Part shown: positions 23,349 through 29,365 of the stretch, one piece after another
Numbering within the stretch: the first letter of the stretch is position 1
Layout: each line of letters begins with the position of its first letter
DNA from: a virus
Virus record (IMG/VR): IMGVR_UViG_3300036715_000070
Coordinates: 1 to 34,662 of that record
Strand: one strand, 5' to 3'
DNA: 34,662 bases
The notes under the pieces: generated by a model
Told to the model about the DNA's origin: nothing
The model's database searches: none
Seen by the model: only the letters and a program-made list of their open reading frames with translations
Translations under genes and position numbers: made by a program

Positions 23349-25318
23349 CACCACAACGCATCGCAGAATCAATAGTCGGGGAAGTAGATTGGCAGTCCGA
23401 GAATCACGGACTATGCAAATGCCCTGGGGAAGCCGCGCATACCAGCCACACCAGAGTCAGGGATACCACAGTTTTTATTGACGGCGCACCTACTATATTC
23501 TGTTGGCACTCCTCCTGCACGCCATACCGAGATGAGGCCAACCGCAAGCTGAGGCGCGCTATATCCAGCGACCCGCTGTACAGGTCAGCAGTTAAGGATT
23601 CCTTAATGACTCAAGGTAGCAGTTGCGCACCTCGATTAGTAATCCAGAAAGATCCAGAGTCAGAAGTACTCGACCGCATTAAGACTATTGCGGAGTCAAA
23701 CAAGCAACGCTATCTCACGCACTACAATTGGGACCCTGCGGATATGTTCGAGGAATCGCCTACCCCCATACCAGACGAGCCACAGGCGCAGTACGAGGCA
23801 ATGTTGTCGCTGTTCCGACCAGATGACATCGTGTGGATAGGTGGGGTGAAGGATAGTGGGAACCACCCACTTCACTTCAAGACCGCAAGCGAGTGGATGC
23901 AGACACCGCCCATCGGTCAGTTTACGACCGCTGGGGTGTTTGCGGCTGGTACTATCAGCCGAGCCAATGAGAATGTTATTACACGCCGTTACCTTGTCAT
24001 TGAATCGGATGTTTTGACCAAACCGCAGATGGGTGCGGTGTTCCAGCTTATGCGGGATGTATTCAGAATGAAGCTTCGCGCCATTGTAGATACTGGCGGG
24101 AAGAGTCTGCATGGTTGGTTTGATATTCCATCCAACGAAGAAGTTGTGAGTCAGTTGAAGGCTTTCCTTGTTCCTATCGGATGCGACCCAGCCACCTTCA
24201 AACCAAGTCAACCAGTTAGAATGCCAGGTGTAAAAAGAAATAACGACAACATGCAGAGTCTTCTGTGGTTCTGCCAAGGAGGTAAGATGAAAGAATTGCC
24301 AATGATCGAACCAGCAGTAGCACTAGGAATTAAGCCCAAAACCGATGAGTGGCCACCCATTAAACGCTATGATGAACTAATGGTGGAGAAGTTACCAGAG
24401 CCAGAGATTCTAATAGCTGGCATCTTGCATCAAGGTGGCAAATTGCTACTTGGTGGAGGCAGTAAGTCTTTTAAATCGTGGGCATTGATTGATCTCGCCT
24501 TGTCGATACAGGTGGGCGGGTTGTGGTGGGGGCAGCAGTGTAAGCGTGCGAAGGTGTTGTTCATTAACTTTGAGATCCAAGAGTGGAGTTTCCGTAATCG
24601 CCTAGCCGATGTAGTGAAGGCCAAGAACCTAACCCAAGATCAAGTAGCAGACTTCGATGTGTGGACGTTGAGGGGTTACGCTGCTGACTTGACAACCATC
24701 AGACCCATCATCGAGAAGCAAATCGAGGGGAAGGGCTACCAGGCGATCATTCTTGACCCTAACTATATGCTTATGGGTGATCGTGATGAGAATAACGCTG
24801 GTGACATGGCAAATTTGATGAATGAGTTTGAGGTTCTGGCAGTTAGACACAATCTTTCTGTCATATTGTCACATCATTTTGGCAAGGGAAACAAGAGTAA
24901 TTCGGAATCTATTGACAGATTCAGTGGCAGTGGTGTCTTTGCACGCAATCCAGACTCGCTCGTAGTCCTTACGGCACATGAGGAGGATGAGAGGAGCTTT
25001 ACTTGTGAAGTCACGCTCCGTAACTTCCCACCCTTAGACAGCTTCGTAGTTCAATGGCACTACCCACTATTCTTGACCAACTATTGCCTAAACCCAGACA
25101 ATCTAAAGAAGGCTGGAGCGCACAAAGCGATCAACGATTCGGACCTACTAAAAGCAATGGGTAGCAAAGCTTGGGTAGCAAATGACTTGGTCAAAACGAT
25201 GGCAGAAAAGATGGAGGTTTCGGACAGGACTGTTTATCGCTACATTAAGAGGCTGACAAACGCTGGCAAGATCGTGATAGACAACGGCTTCTATTCTGCC
25301 AACCAAGCTACTTTCTAG
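23345..25318 (+). CDS. Primase-helicase fusion (zinc finger, AEP-like primase, RepA-like ATPase)
   Basis: Four parts are visible. Residues 24-58 hold Cys24, Cys26, Cys53 and Cys58 (FCWHSSC), a zinc finger as in phage primases. Residues about 215-300 look like an archaeo-eukaryotic primase: YLVIESDVL with Glu220 and Asp222, DTGGKSLHGWFD with His256, and PVRMPGVKR. Residues about 366-545 are a RecA/RepA-type ATPase with LGGGSKSFKSW as Walker A, AIILDPNY as Walker B, and SHHFGKG. The end (about 598-657) is a winged helix (VSDRTVYRYIKRLTNAGKIV). It would prime and unwind DNA at the origin. No DNA polymerase is encoded in the window, so it probably loads the host's. Confidence 0.85.
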   Translation: MTPQRIAESIVGEVDWQSENHGLCKCPGEAAHTSHTRVRDTTVFIDGAPTIFCWHSSCTPYRDEANRKLRRAISSDPLYRSAVKDSLMTQGSSCAPRLVIQKDPESEVLDRIKTIAESNKQRYLTHYNWDPADMFEESPTPIPDEPQAQYEAMLSLFRPDDIVWIGGVKDSGNHPLHFKTASEWMQTPPIGQFTTAGVFAAGTISRANENVITRRYLVIESDVLTKPQMGAVFQLMRDVFRMKLRAIVDTGGKSLHGWFDIPSNEEVVSQLKAFLVPIGCDPATFKPSQPVRMPGVKRNNDNMQSLLWFCQGGKMKELPMIEPAVALGIKPKTDEWPPIKRYDELMVEKLPEPEILIAGILHQGGKLLLGGGSKSFKSWALIDLALSIQVGGLWWGQQCKRAKVLFINFEIQEWSFRNRLADVVKAKNLTQDQVADFDVWTLRGYAADLTTIRPIIEKQIEGKGYQAIILDPNYMLMGDRDENNAGDMANLMNEFEVLAVRHNLSVILSHHFGKGNKSNSESIDRFSGSGVFARNPDSLVVLTAHEEDERSFTCEVTLRNFPPLDSFVVQWHYPLFLTNYCLNPDNLKKAGAHKAINDSDLLKAMGSKAWVANDLVKTMAEKMEVSDRTVYRYIKRLTNAGKIVIDNGFYSANQATF

Positions 25319-25321
25319 TCG

Positions 25322-25357
25322 CTGACAAAGGTACTGCCAAACGTACTGACAACTACA
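25322..25357 (+). repeat. Three 12-bp tandem repeats (iteron-like)
   Basis: The units are CTGACAAAGGTA, CTGCCAAACGTA and CTGACAACTACA, placed exactly 12 bases apart. Units one and two share 10 of 12 bases, and one and three share 8. The third unit is also the left arm of the inverted repeat CTGACA-N9-TGTCAG (25346-25366). Confidence 0.6.
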
Positions 25358-25406
25358 CTATGTCAGACACCTATAGTACATATAGAAATACAATCTGCAA
25401 AGGAGA

Positions 25407-25438
25407 GGGGGAAAGGCTCCCTGAATCCGCCTTCCCCC
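25407..25438 (+). other. Strong GC-rich hairpin in the candidate origin
   Basis: GGGGGAA(A)GGC (25407-25417) pairs with GCCTTCCCCC (25429-25438): ten pairs with one bulged A and an 11-base loop. No T-run follows on the plus strand, so it is more likely a single-strand initiation or primase site, or a transcript end signal without a T-tract. Confidence 0.5.
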
Positions 25439-25510
25439 CAACCAATCCGAAGCAGCCTTGAGCGTGTATTTAAAAAAACAAATGGCATCGCGGTCGGCGT
25501 GTGATAAAGT

Positions 25511-25651
25511 ATGCAAATGAATAAATCCAAACCTGGTTTGTATGCCAACATCAACGCTCGCCGTAAGGCAGGCACTAGCCGTCCGAAATCGCAAAGCACC
25601 ATCAAACCGAAAGTGTGGCGGATGATGAAGGCCAAGAAGGGTACGTTCTGA
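25511..25651 (+). CDS. Small basic phage protein, 46 aa
   Basis: The product (after MQM, with a second ATG at 25517) reads NKSKPGLYANINARRKAGTS followed by RPKSQSTIKPKVWRMMKAKK. The GLYANIxARRxAGxSRP pattern is shared by many tiny phage proteins near structural or replication genes; the role is unknown. It is strongly basic and might bind DNA. It is the first gene after the candidate origin. Confidence 0.7.
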   Translation: MQMNKSKPGLYANINARRKAGTSRPKSQSTIKPKVWRMMKAKKGTF

Positions 25652-25674
25652 ACCCCGATAGGGATGAGCTAAAG

Positions 25675-25926
25675 ATGGCTCACAAGTTTATCAGTCTCCT
25701 TCAACTCGAGAATGCGAAGCTGCATGGAGTTGTGAGACTGCTGGGTGGGCTAGTGGATGACATGGAGGCTAACTGCTCCTATGAGGTGTTCGAGGCGCAG
25801 TGGGAAGGGTTGACTGCCTATGTTAAGGGCCTGTCAGAGTTCTTCAGCACCCACCAGAAGGCACTACAATCGCTTCAGGAGGCTTGCCCTGCCGTTTGGG
25901 ATCAAGATGAGGTGGACGAAACGTGA
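25675..25926 (+). CDS. Hypothetical protein, about 83 aa
   Basis: ATG at 25675 is preceded by AGGGATGAG and starts 23 bases after the previous stop, so I prefer it. A GTG at 25615 in the same frame would add 20 residues and overlap the small basic gene by 37 bases. The protein is helical and acidic, with KFISLLQLENAKLHGVVRLL (coiled-coil-like) and FFSTHQKALQSLQEACPAVW. It ends in a GTGA overlap with the next gene. Confidence 0.65.
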   Translation: MAHKFISLLQLENAKLHGVVRLLGGLVDDMEANCSYEVFEAQWEGLTAYVKGLSEFFSTHQKALQSLQEACPAVWDQDEVDET

Positions 25927-26159
25927 GTACCCAAGATTTACCCTGTAACAGCCCAAGGCGTACCCCTGGGGGACCAAAGAAGTTCGTAGTCCGAGCCTGC
26001 CAAGGCGGTGAGAGCAAGACAATCCGCTACGGAGACCCAAAAATGACCATCAAGAAGGGCAATCCCGCTAGGCGTAAGAGTTTTAGAGCTAGGCATAAGT
26101 GTGACAGTAACCCACCGAGCAAGCTGACTGCTAGGCACTGGTCTTGTAAGAACTGGTGA
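25923..26159 (+). CDS. Conserved small Arg-rich phage protein, 78 aa
   Basis: Starts with GTG in a GTGA overlap. The conserved part reads KKFVVRACQGGESKTIRYGD, then MTIKKGNPARRKSFRARHKC and ARHWSCKNW. This family (a beta hairpin with a RRKSFRARHxCD motif and a WSCKxW end) is widespread in tailed phages and lies beside packaging or virion genes. I recall no established function. Two of its Cys residues flank the basic core and could bind metal. Confidence 0.8.
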   Translation: MSTQDLPCNSPRRTPGGPKKFVVRACQGGESKTIRYGDPKMTIKKGNPARRKSFRARHKCDSNPPSKLTARHWSCKNW

Positions 26160-26161
26160 GC

Positions 26162-26242
26162 TTGAAGCGACCAGATTTAATAAAAAAAGGCACTAGGATG
26201 GGCAAATTTGGCGTTTATAGCCCCGTGGCGAGGTCTTTGTGA
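26162..26242 (+). CDS. Possible tiny gene, 26 aa, coupled to the HNH gene
   Basis: TTG at 26162 opens MKRPDLIKKGTRMGKFGVYS, and the stop overlaps the HNH start as GTGA. GGTGAG lies just before the TTG. ATG at 26198 is a shorter alternative (14 residues). The spacing and overlap are those used across this operon, but the size makes it uncertain. Confidence 0.35.
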   Translation: MKRPDLIKKGTRMGKFGVYSPVARSL

Positions 26243-26775
26243 CCAATTCGACCGCGGAGACGACTGTTGAAAGGCAGATGGTTCCCGATTACCTGTTTGG
26301 TTGCCGTGGAATATGCACTTACTGCGGTGATACAGCCAACTCAATAGACCATGTGATACCAGTATCTTATTTTGACGGCAAAATTGTAAGGAGTGGATCA
26401 ATGAATGGTCGAGGAGTTAGGACTTATTCATGTACCGATTGCAATTCCAACCTATCGAACAAGTACTTCGAGTCATTTTATGATAGGTGCGAGTATGCCA
26501 ATAAAAGAATAGCCCAAAGGAACAGAAAGATCCTCAACCTTCCAATCTGGTCCGAGGAAGACTTCGAGGAACTGGGCAAGAACATCAAGGCGCGTTTGGC
26601 TGGCAAACTAAACTTCAAGGCATTAGTCCTTGAAAGATTAAGATGGCAGAGTACAAATGAGTTCAATGAATACCGCCAAGAAGCTCAAGACTACTTCAAT
26701 TCCAAAACCAAAATCATCAGCAAAGAGTGGATGCGAGAATACTTCTCAGTCGTTAAAACCATTCAAAGCAACTGA
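26239..26775 (+). CDS. HNH endonuclease
   Basis: The protein has a full HNH/zinc-knuckle active site: CTYCG (Cys26 and Cys29), NSIDHVIPVSYF with Asp37-His38, and YSCTDCNSNL with Cys65, Cys68 and the Asn69 of the HNH fold. The remainder is a charged helical region (about 75-178), likely DNA-binding. At 178 residues it fits a free-standing homing endonuclease or a packaging-associated HNH enzyme. It is more AT-rich and less codon-matched than the operon, which fits mobile DNA. GTG start in a coupled overlap. Confidence 0.8.
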   Translation: MTNSTAETTVERQMVPDYLFGCRGICTYCGDTANSIDHVIPVSYFDGKIVRSGSMNGRGVRTYSCTDCNSNLSNKYFESFYDRCEYANKRIAQRNRKILNLPIWSEEDFEELGKNIKARLAGKLNFKALVLERLRWQSTNEFNEYRQEAQDYFNSKTKIISKEWMREYFSVVKTIQSN

Positions 26776-26791
26776 CCTGGACAGACCTCTA

Positions 26792-26813
26792 GGCAACCGA
26801 GCGTGCTGTTGCC
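26792..26813 (+). terminator. Stem-loop between convergent genes
   Basis: GGCAAC (26792-26797) and GTTGCC (26808-26813) can pair around a 10-base loop in the 48-base gap between the HNH gene and the minus-strand block. It has no T-run. A role in ending transcription from both sides is inferred from position only. Confidence 0.35.
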
Positions 26814-26823
26814 GTATCGGTCG

Positions 26824-27042
26824 CTAGGCTTCCGTTTGTCTGACGCTCCCGCGACTACGCTTCCGTTTGGCCTCTGGCCTGCCGTTCTCTAACCGCCACT
26901 TTTGCCAACGCTCCCGCTGGGTCTGCGCTACCATTTGGTAATGCTCCCGCGACATCTTGCGCGCCTTGGTAATTCCAGTGACGCTCCCGCCCTTTCGTCC
27001 GATGGTTGCCATGTATTCTTTTATGATTTGGTTTTTATCCAT
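26824..27042 (-). CDS. Hypothetical basic protein, 72 aa
   Basis: This is the last gene of the minus-strand block. AAGGAG lies 10 bases before the ATG. The product reads IIKEYMATIGRKGGSVTGIT, then ARKMSREHYQMVAQTQRERW, and ends in an Arg/Lys-rich tail. The KGGSVTG start resembles GKKGG-type small basic proteins of phages and plasmids. DNA binding is likely from charge; the exact role is unknown. A conserved leader lies before it, with its GCCGTTTGAAT core 30 bases upstream. Confidence 0.7.
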   Translation of the reverse strand: MDKNQIIKEYMATIGRKGGSVTGITKARKMSREHYQMVAQTQRERWQKWRLENGRPEAKRKRSRGSVRQTEA

Positions 27043-27053
27043 TCCTTATATGC

Positions 27054-27086
27054 TCCTTATATGCCTACGCTGCCGTTTGAATAGCT
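27054..27086 (-). repeat. Conserved leader repeat, copy 1
   Basis: On the plus strand it reads TCCTTATATGCCTACGCTGC then CGTTTGAATAGCT, and copy 2 (27332-27365) is TCCTTTATAGTTCCACGCCG then CCGTTTGAATGGCT. The shared GCCGTTTGAAT begins exactly 30 bases upstream of the start codon in both. The AAGGA part serves as ribosome site. Confidence 0.55.
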
Positions 27087-27150
27087 CACTTGGGCGAGCC
27101 ATTGCAAGCGGAAAGCTTTAGGGGTTGAACCCTTGGGCTAAATTAGTTCT

Positions 27151-27321
27151 TTAGCTATTCATCAAGTCAAATACAGCAATCCCAAAACTATCCTCAAACC
27201 AATGCCATATTTCCTCCCGATGAGTTCCAACTTGAAAATGTTGGAATGGAAGCTCAATGCAATCCTTATCGTCTGTTGGAATGTCTCGCAACTTTTGCCA
27301 TAATACTTTTACTTTATTCAT
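27151..27321 (-). CDS. Hypothetical protein, 56 aa
   Basis: The frame begins at ATG 27321 with AAAGGA upstream. It reads NKVKVLWQKLRDIPTDDKD, then LPFQHFQVGTHREEIWHWFE, and ends SFGIAVFDLMNS. The GTHREEIWHWFE core and acidic/Trp pattern occur in small proteins of phages and bacteria of unknown function. Its well-ordered composition and the shared leader support a real gene despite its short length. Confidence 0.7.
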   Translation of the reverse strand: MNKVKVLWQKLRDIPTDDKDCIELPFQHFQVGTHREEIWHWFEDSFGIAVFDLMNS

Positions 27322-27331
27322 ATATTTTATT

Positions 27332-27365
27332 TCCTTTATAGTTCCACGCCGCCGTTTGAATGGCT
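27332..27365 (-). repeat. Conserved leader repeat, copy 2
   Basis: Second copy of the leader described at 27054-27086. A further partial copy (GCGCTGCCGTTTA) follows at 27366-27378. On the minus strand, 5' to 3', it runs from the GCCGTTTGAAT core down to the AAAGGA ribosome site. Confidence 0.55.
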
Positions 27366-27408
27366 GCGCTGCCGTTTATTAGGTCAACCCGATAGGGTCA
27401 ATCCATTC

Positions 27409-27433
27409 CTTCCCACCTTGCTAGGATGGGAAG
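27409..27433 (-). terminator. Stem-loop after the 32-aa gene
   Basis: CTTCCCA (27409-27415) pairs with TGGGAAG (27427-27433), extended by CC/GG with one bulged A; the loop is 6 bases. It starts 12 bases after the stop of the minus-strand gene at 27445-27543. A weaker ACCC/GGGT stem lies next to it (27388-27399). No T-run is present, so the call rests on position and stem strength. Confidence 0.35.
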
Positions 27434-27444
27434 ACATGGTGTGA

Positions 27445-27543
27445 CTACTTGCGCGGTTTGTCCCGTGGCGTGCAAAGCCACACGAACAAGCACAACGCAA
27501 CGGCGTGCATCATGCCTAGCGCGTACATCTGCGGGTCGTTCAT
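27445..27543 (-). CDS. Tiny membrane protein, 32 aa
   Basis: The ATG at 27543 overlaps the upstream stop as ATGA and has GAGGTGA before it. The product reads MNDPQMYALGMMHAVALCLF and continues with VWLCTPRDKPRK: one membrane helix (about 7-23) and a basic end, giving a typical positive-inside C-terminus. It is too short for most gene finders. Coupling to the 57-residue gene is the best support. Confidence 0.55.
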   Translation of the reverse strand: MNDPQMYALGMMHAVALCLFVWLCTPRDKPRK

Positions 27544-27713
27544 TCCTTCACCTCTTCCGCGCGAAGTATCTCCCAATCTCCACTAGGTGAATCTTCGCTC
27601 CAATCCGCGCCGTCAATGTTTGCCGCCTTGTCAAGGGCCTCGTATTCATCCGCCGCCATGACTTCTAACTCGTACTGCGTGACGCTTTGCGCGATCACTA
27701 TGTATTTTTTCAT
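27540..27713 (-). CDS. Hypothetical acidic protein, 57 aa
   Basis: AAAGGAAA precedes the ATG at 27713. The product begins KKYIVIAQSVTQYELEVMAA and continues with DEYEALDKAANIDGADWSED, with an acidic end. The VTQYELEVMAADEYEALDKA pattern looks like a small beta-helix fold known in phage-encoded and host proteins of unknown role. High acidity would suit a DNA-mimic, but that is not shown. It shares four bases with the downstream gene. Confidence 0.65.
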   Translation of the reverse strand: MKKYIVIAQSVTQYELEVMAADEYEALDKAANIDGADWSEDSPSGDWEILRAEEVKE

Positions 27714-27731
27714 AATGTTTCCTTTCTATCC

Positions 27732-27995
27732 CTAATCAATATAGGGCAATGCTAAGTTTCGATCTTTCCAAGGTTTGAGGGTGATAATGTAATGCACCCT
27801 ATTGACGAAATGATAACCCGCGACAACCACAAGCTTTCCGTAGTCATCATCCATTAACGTCCAAACGTGATCCTCCCTTTGACTCCTTACGAACTCAAGA
27901 TCCTCGCCGTATGTTTCAAACGCCATGCTGCAATCTTCGCGGAATAGTGGAACGTAGTCATCAATACTTGGTTTTTGCTTTTTAGTTTTTTTCAT
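27732..27995 (-). CDS. Hypothetical protein, 87 aa
   Basis: AGGGAGA lies about 11 bases before the ATG. After a Lys-rich start (KKTKKQKPSIDDY) the body is mixed alpha/beta with FVRSQREDHVWTLMDDDYGK and LVVVAGYHFVNRVHYIITLK. That last run is a good beta-hairpin. No known motif. Two bases separate it from the gene upstream, so they are cotranscribed. Confidence 0.65.
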   Translation of the reverse strand: MKKTKKQKPSIDDYVPLFREDCSMAFETYGEDLEFVRSQREDHVWTLMDDDYGKLVVVAGYHFVNRVHYIITLKPWKDRNLALPYID

Positions 27996-27997
27996 TT

Positions 27998-28237
27998 TTA
28001 TACCATCTCCCTTTCTTTTTTTTCCTTACCCCATCTTGCCGCCGTATTGCTCATTATGAATCTGATAGCATTCATGGTTGACGCATTCCAATTATATGAG
28101 GCGCGATCCCTTTCTAAATTGATTCTAAATATCATAGAATCCTCTTGCCCCATTGTCGCGTTTTCTACTGCGATTCTCCGCGCTTTGGGATATTTTTGAA
28201 TCGCCAATTCAACCGCCTCTTCCCATGTATATGTCAT
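27998..28237 (-). CDS. Hypothetical protein, 79 aa
   Basis: I use ATG at 28237, which has AAGGAG 10 bases upstream; the frame is open further back only over the neighbouring gene. The protein is helical, with WEEAVELAIQKYPKARRIAV and DRASYNWNASTMNAIRFIMS, and ends in Lys/Glu-rich sequence. No family is recognised. It starts one base after the 47-residue gene stop. Confidence 0.65.
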   Translation of the reverse strand: MTYTWEEAVELAIQKYPKARRIAVENATMGQEDSMIFRINLERDRASYNWNASTMNAIRFIMSNTAARWGKEKKEREMV

Positions 28238-28238
28238 A

Positions 28239-28382
28239 TTATACTTTCTCCTTCTTGATCTCCGCGCTCCATTCCATCTCATTCCGCACTGCCCAACGTA
28301 GGGCGCGAGCGTAGGACGTGAACCGCGCGAAGAATTGACCACGTGAATTGTAAACTGCGAAGTAATGCCTAGTGCTTTCCAT
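28239..28382 (-). CDS. Hypothetical basic protein, 47 aa
   Basis: ATG at 28382 has a perfect AAGGAGG 9 bases upstream, so I prefer it to the longer open frame up to 28469. The product reads MESTRHYFAVYNSRGQFFAR and FTSYARALRWAVRNEMEW. An aromatic/Arg pattern with a strand-turn-strand then helix suggests a compact small fold. It overlaps the end of the GP88-like gene by 14 bases. No family recognised. Confidence 0.6.
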   Translation of the reverse strand: MESTRHYFAVYNSRGQFFARFTSYARALRWAVRNEMEWSAEIKKEKV

Positions 28383-29001
28383 AAGCCACAACCTCCTTAT
28401 TTTTGTCCCAACATGCGCGGCAAGTGAGGCACTTATTCCCCTGTTTTGAACTAGGGCAAGTCTCACCACTCGTCACCACAGTTGACACTTGCACACCCAG
28501 CCGCCGTGCTAGTGCCAACGGCGCAGGGCCGTCAATCATGTGCGCGGAAAGGCGAATGGTGAGATTCGCGGGAACCTTGCCGCCGTTGTTCAAGTATGAC
28601 TGCACAACCCCTGCCTCCCTGGTTGGCAACCAATGCCGCACGTTTGGGGTTTTCTCGCAAACCTCTATAATCTTTTTCAGATGGTTTGAGTTTTGCAAAT
28701 CTCCCGCATCGTGCCAACGGAAGAAAGAGTTTCCCTCCGCCTCTATTAGATAGACCATGCTTTCAACCCAATCTTCGCGCCGTAGTGAACGCAACCGCCG
28801 CGCTAAGGCAGCGCGAACTGCAGGGAACCCATAGTTTCCTTTCATCGCGTAGCACTTACTACAAACCGAACCTTCAACCTTGCGAAGTTTACCGCCAACC
28901 TTGCAAAGGCTCGCGGGAATTGAATAGGCAGGGCAGGGCATTTTAGAAGGGCGCGAGAATCCGCCGCCCGTTGACGTTGTGGCATGTTCGAATGTCATCA
29001 T
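28369..29001 (-). CDS. GP88-like protein, Cys-rich
   Basis: The 210-residue protein carries CPAYSIPASLCKVGG, then CSKCYAMKGNYGFPAVRAAL, FRWHDAGDLQNSNHLKKI, TPNVRHWLPTRE and CPSSKQGNKCLTCRACWDKN. This is the pattern of the gene product 88 family found in mycobacteriophage and other phages. The Cys groups likely bind metal or an iron-sulphur cluster, and the HDAGDLQ core has the look of an enzyme active site, but no activity is known to me. GGAGGA before the start supports the ATG at 29001. It is the largest gene of the minus block. Confidence 0.8.
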   Translation of the reverse strand: MMTFEHATTSTGGGFSRPSKMPCPAYSIPASLCKVGGKLRKVEGSVCSKCYAMKGNYGFPAVRAALARRLRSLRREDWVESMVYLIEAEGNSFFRWHDAGDLQNSNHLKKIIEVCEKTPNVRHWLPTREAGVVQSYLNNGGKVPANLTIRLSAHMIDGPAPLALARRLGVQVSTVVTSGETCPSSKQGNKCLTCRACWDKNKEVVAYGKH

Positions 29002-29004
29002 GGC

Positions 29005-29082
29005 TCAATTCCTCCCCATGAGATAACCAAACGCAACTCCGATGATAAAAACCGCGCCTACGATTAGGGGTAAGTTGTGCAT
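29005..29082 (-). CDS. Tiny membrane protein, 25 aa
   Basis: The ATG at 29082 is preceded by GGTGGGGAT. The product (MHNLPLIVGAVFIIGVAFGY and then LMGRN) is one membrane helix with a basic end. It lies one base from the gene upstream and three bases from the next, so it fits the gene spacing of the block. It could be a phage membrane effector. No function can be assigned. Confidence 0.5.
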   Translation of the reverse strand: MHNLPLIVGAVFIIGVAFGYLMGRN

Positions 29083-29083
29083 C

Positions 29084-29293
29084 TTATATCCCCACCACGT
29101 TCCACAAATTCGCTTTCATTCCACGGCGGCGGAGAATCACAATCTCCCTATATTGATAGGCAGTATTATTTAATGCGCGGCCACTAATTGCATTAACAAG
29201 AATATAAAACTTTTTGCCGTTTGGATTGTTTGTCGAGAATGGTTTAAAAGCGTCTTTAACCGCGCTTAATTCGGTGTGTGTTTTATTTGTCAT
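29084..29293 (-). CDS. Hypothetical protein, 69 aa, first gene of the minus block
   Basis: The protein reads TNKTHTELSAVKDAFKPFST, then KKFYILVNAISGRALNNTAY and QYREIVILRRRGMKANLWNV. It has a beta-type middle and a basic end that might bind nucleic acid. AGGTTGAG precedes the ATG. It faces the divergent small terminase gene, so it is the promoter-proximal gene of its operon. No family recognised. Confidence 0.65.
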   Translation of the reverse strand: MTNKTHTELSAVKDAFKPFSTNNPNGKKFYILVNAISGRALNNTAYQYREIVILRRRGMKANLWNVVGI

Positions 29294-29365
29294 ACGCTCA
29301 ACCTAGTGCAAACGGCATGCATTGCAAGCACTTTATTTTAATATTTTTTAAGGTAGGGTAAGCGC
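29294..29365. promoter_or_regulatory. Divergent control region with an operator-like dyad
   Basis: This 72-base gap must carry signals for both the minus block and the packaging genes. It has a dyad TGCAA-N10-TTGCA (29307-29326) around a GCATGC palindrome, then an AT-rich stretch (TTTATTTTAATATTTTTTAA). No clear -35/-10 pair is seen on either strand, so promoters are inferred only from the gene arrangement. Confidence 0.45.

Larger units (their letters stand above)
25319..25510 (+). other. Candidate replication origin region
   Basis: This 190-base gap follows the primase-helicase and holds, in order: three 12-bp tandem repeats, an inverted repeat CTGACA/TGTCAG, an AT-rich dyad CTATA/TATAG (25371-25385) and a strong GC-rich hairpin (25407-25438). 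Iteron-like repeats, an easily melted stretch and a hairpin next to a primase-helicase gene match the layout of plasmid and phage origins such as oriV of RSF1010. No initiator binding has been shown. Confidence 0.5.

Noticed and set aside
23696-24277. 193-codon antisense frame inside the primase-helicase
   Set aside because: It is fully inside a gene with clear motifs, has no domain or good start, and its His/Leu/Trp-rich composition is typical of an antisense shadow.
27366-27378. CRISPR-like reading of the GCCGTTTG repeats
   Set aside because: The copies are few, irregularly spaced and partly inside genes; there are no equal spacers and no cas genes, so a leader repeat is the better reading.
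28686-28946. Plus-strand frames over the GP88-like gene
   Set aside because: They are shadows of a gene with recognisable motifs and good ribosome site on the other strand.
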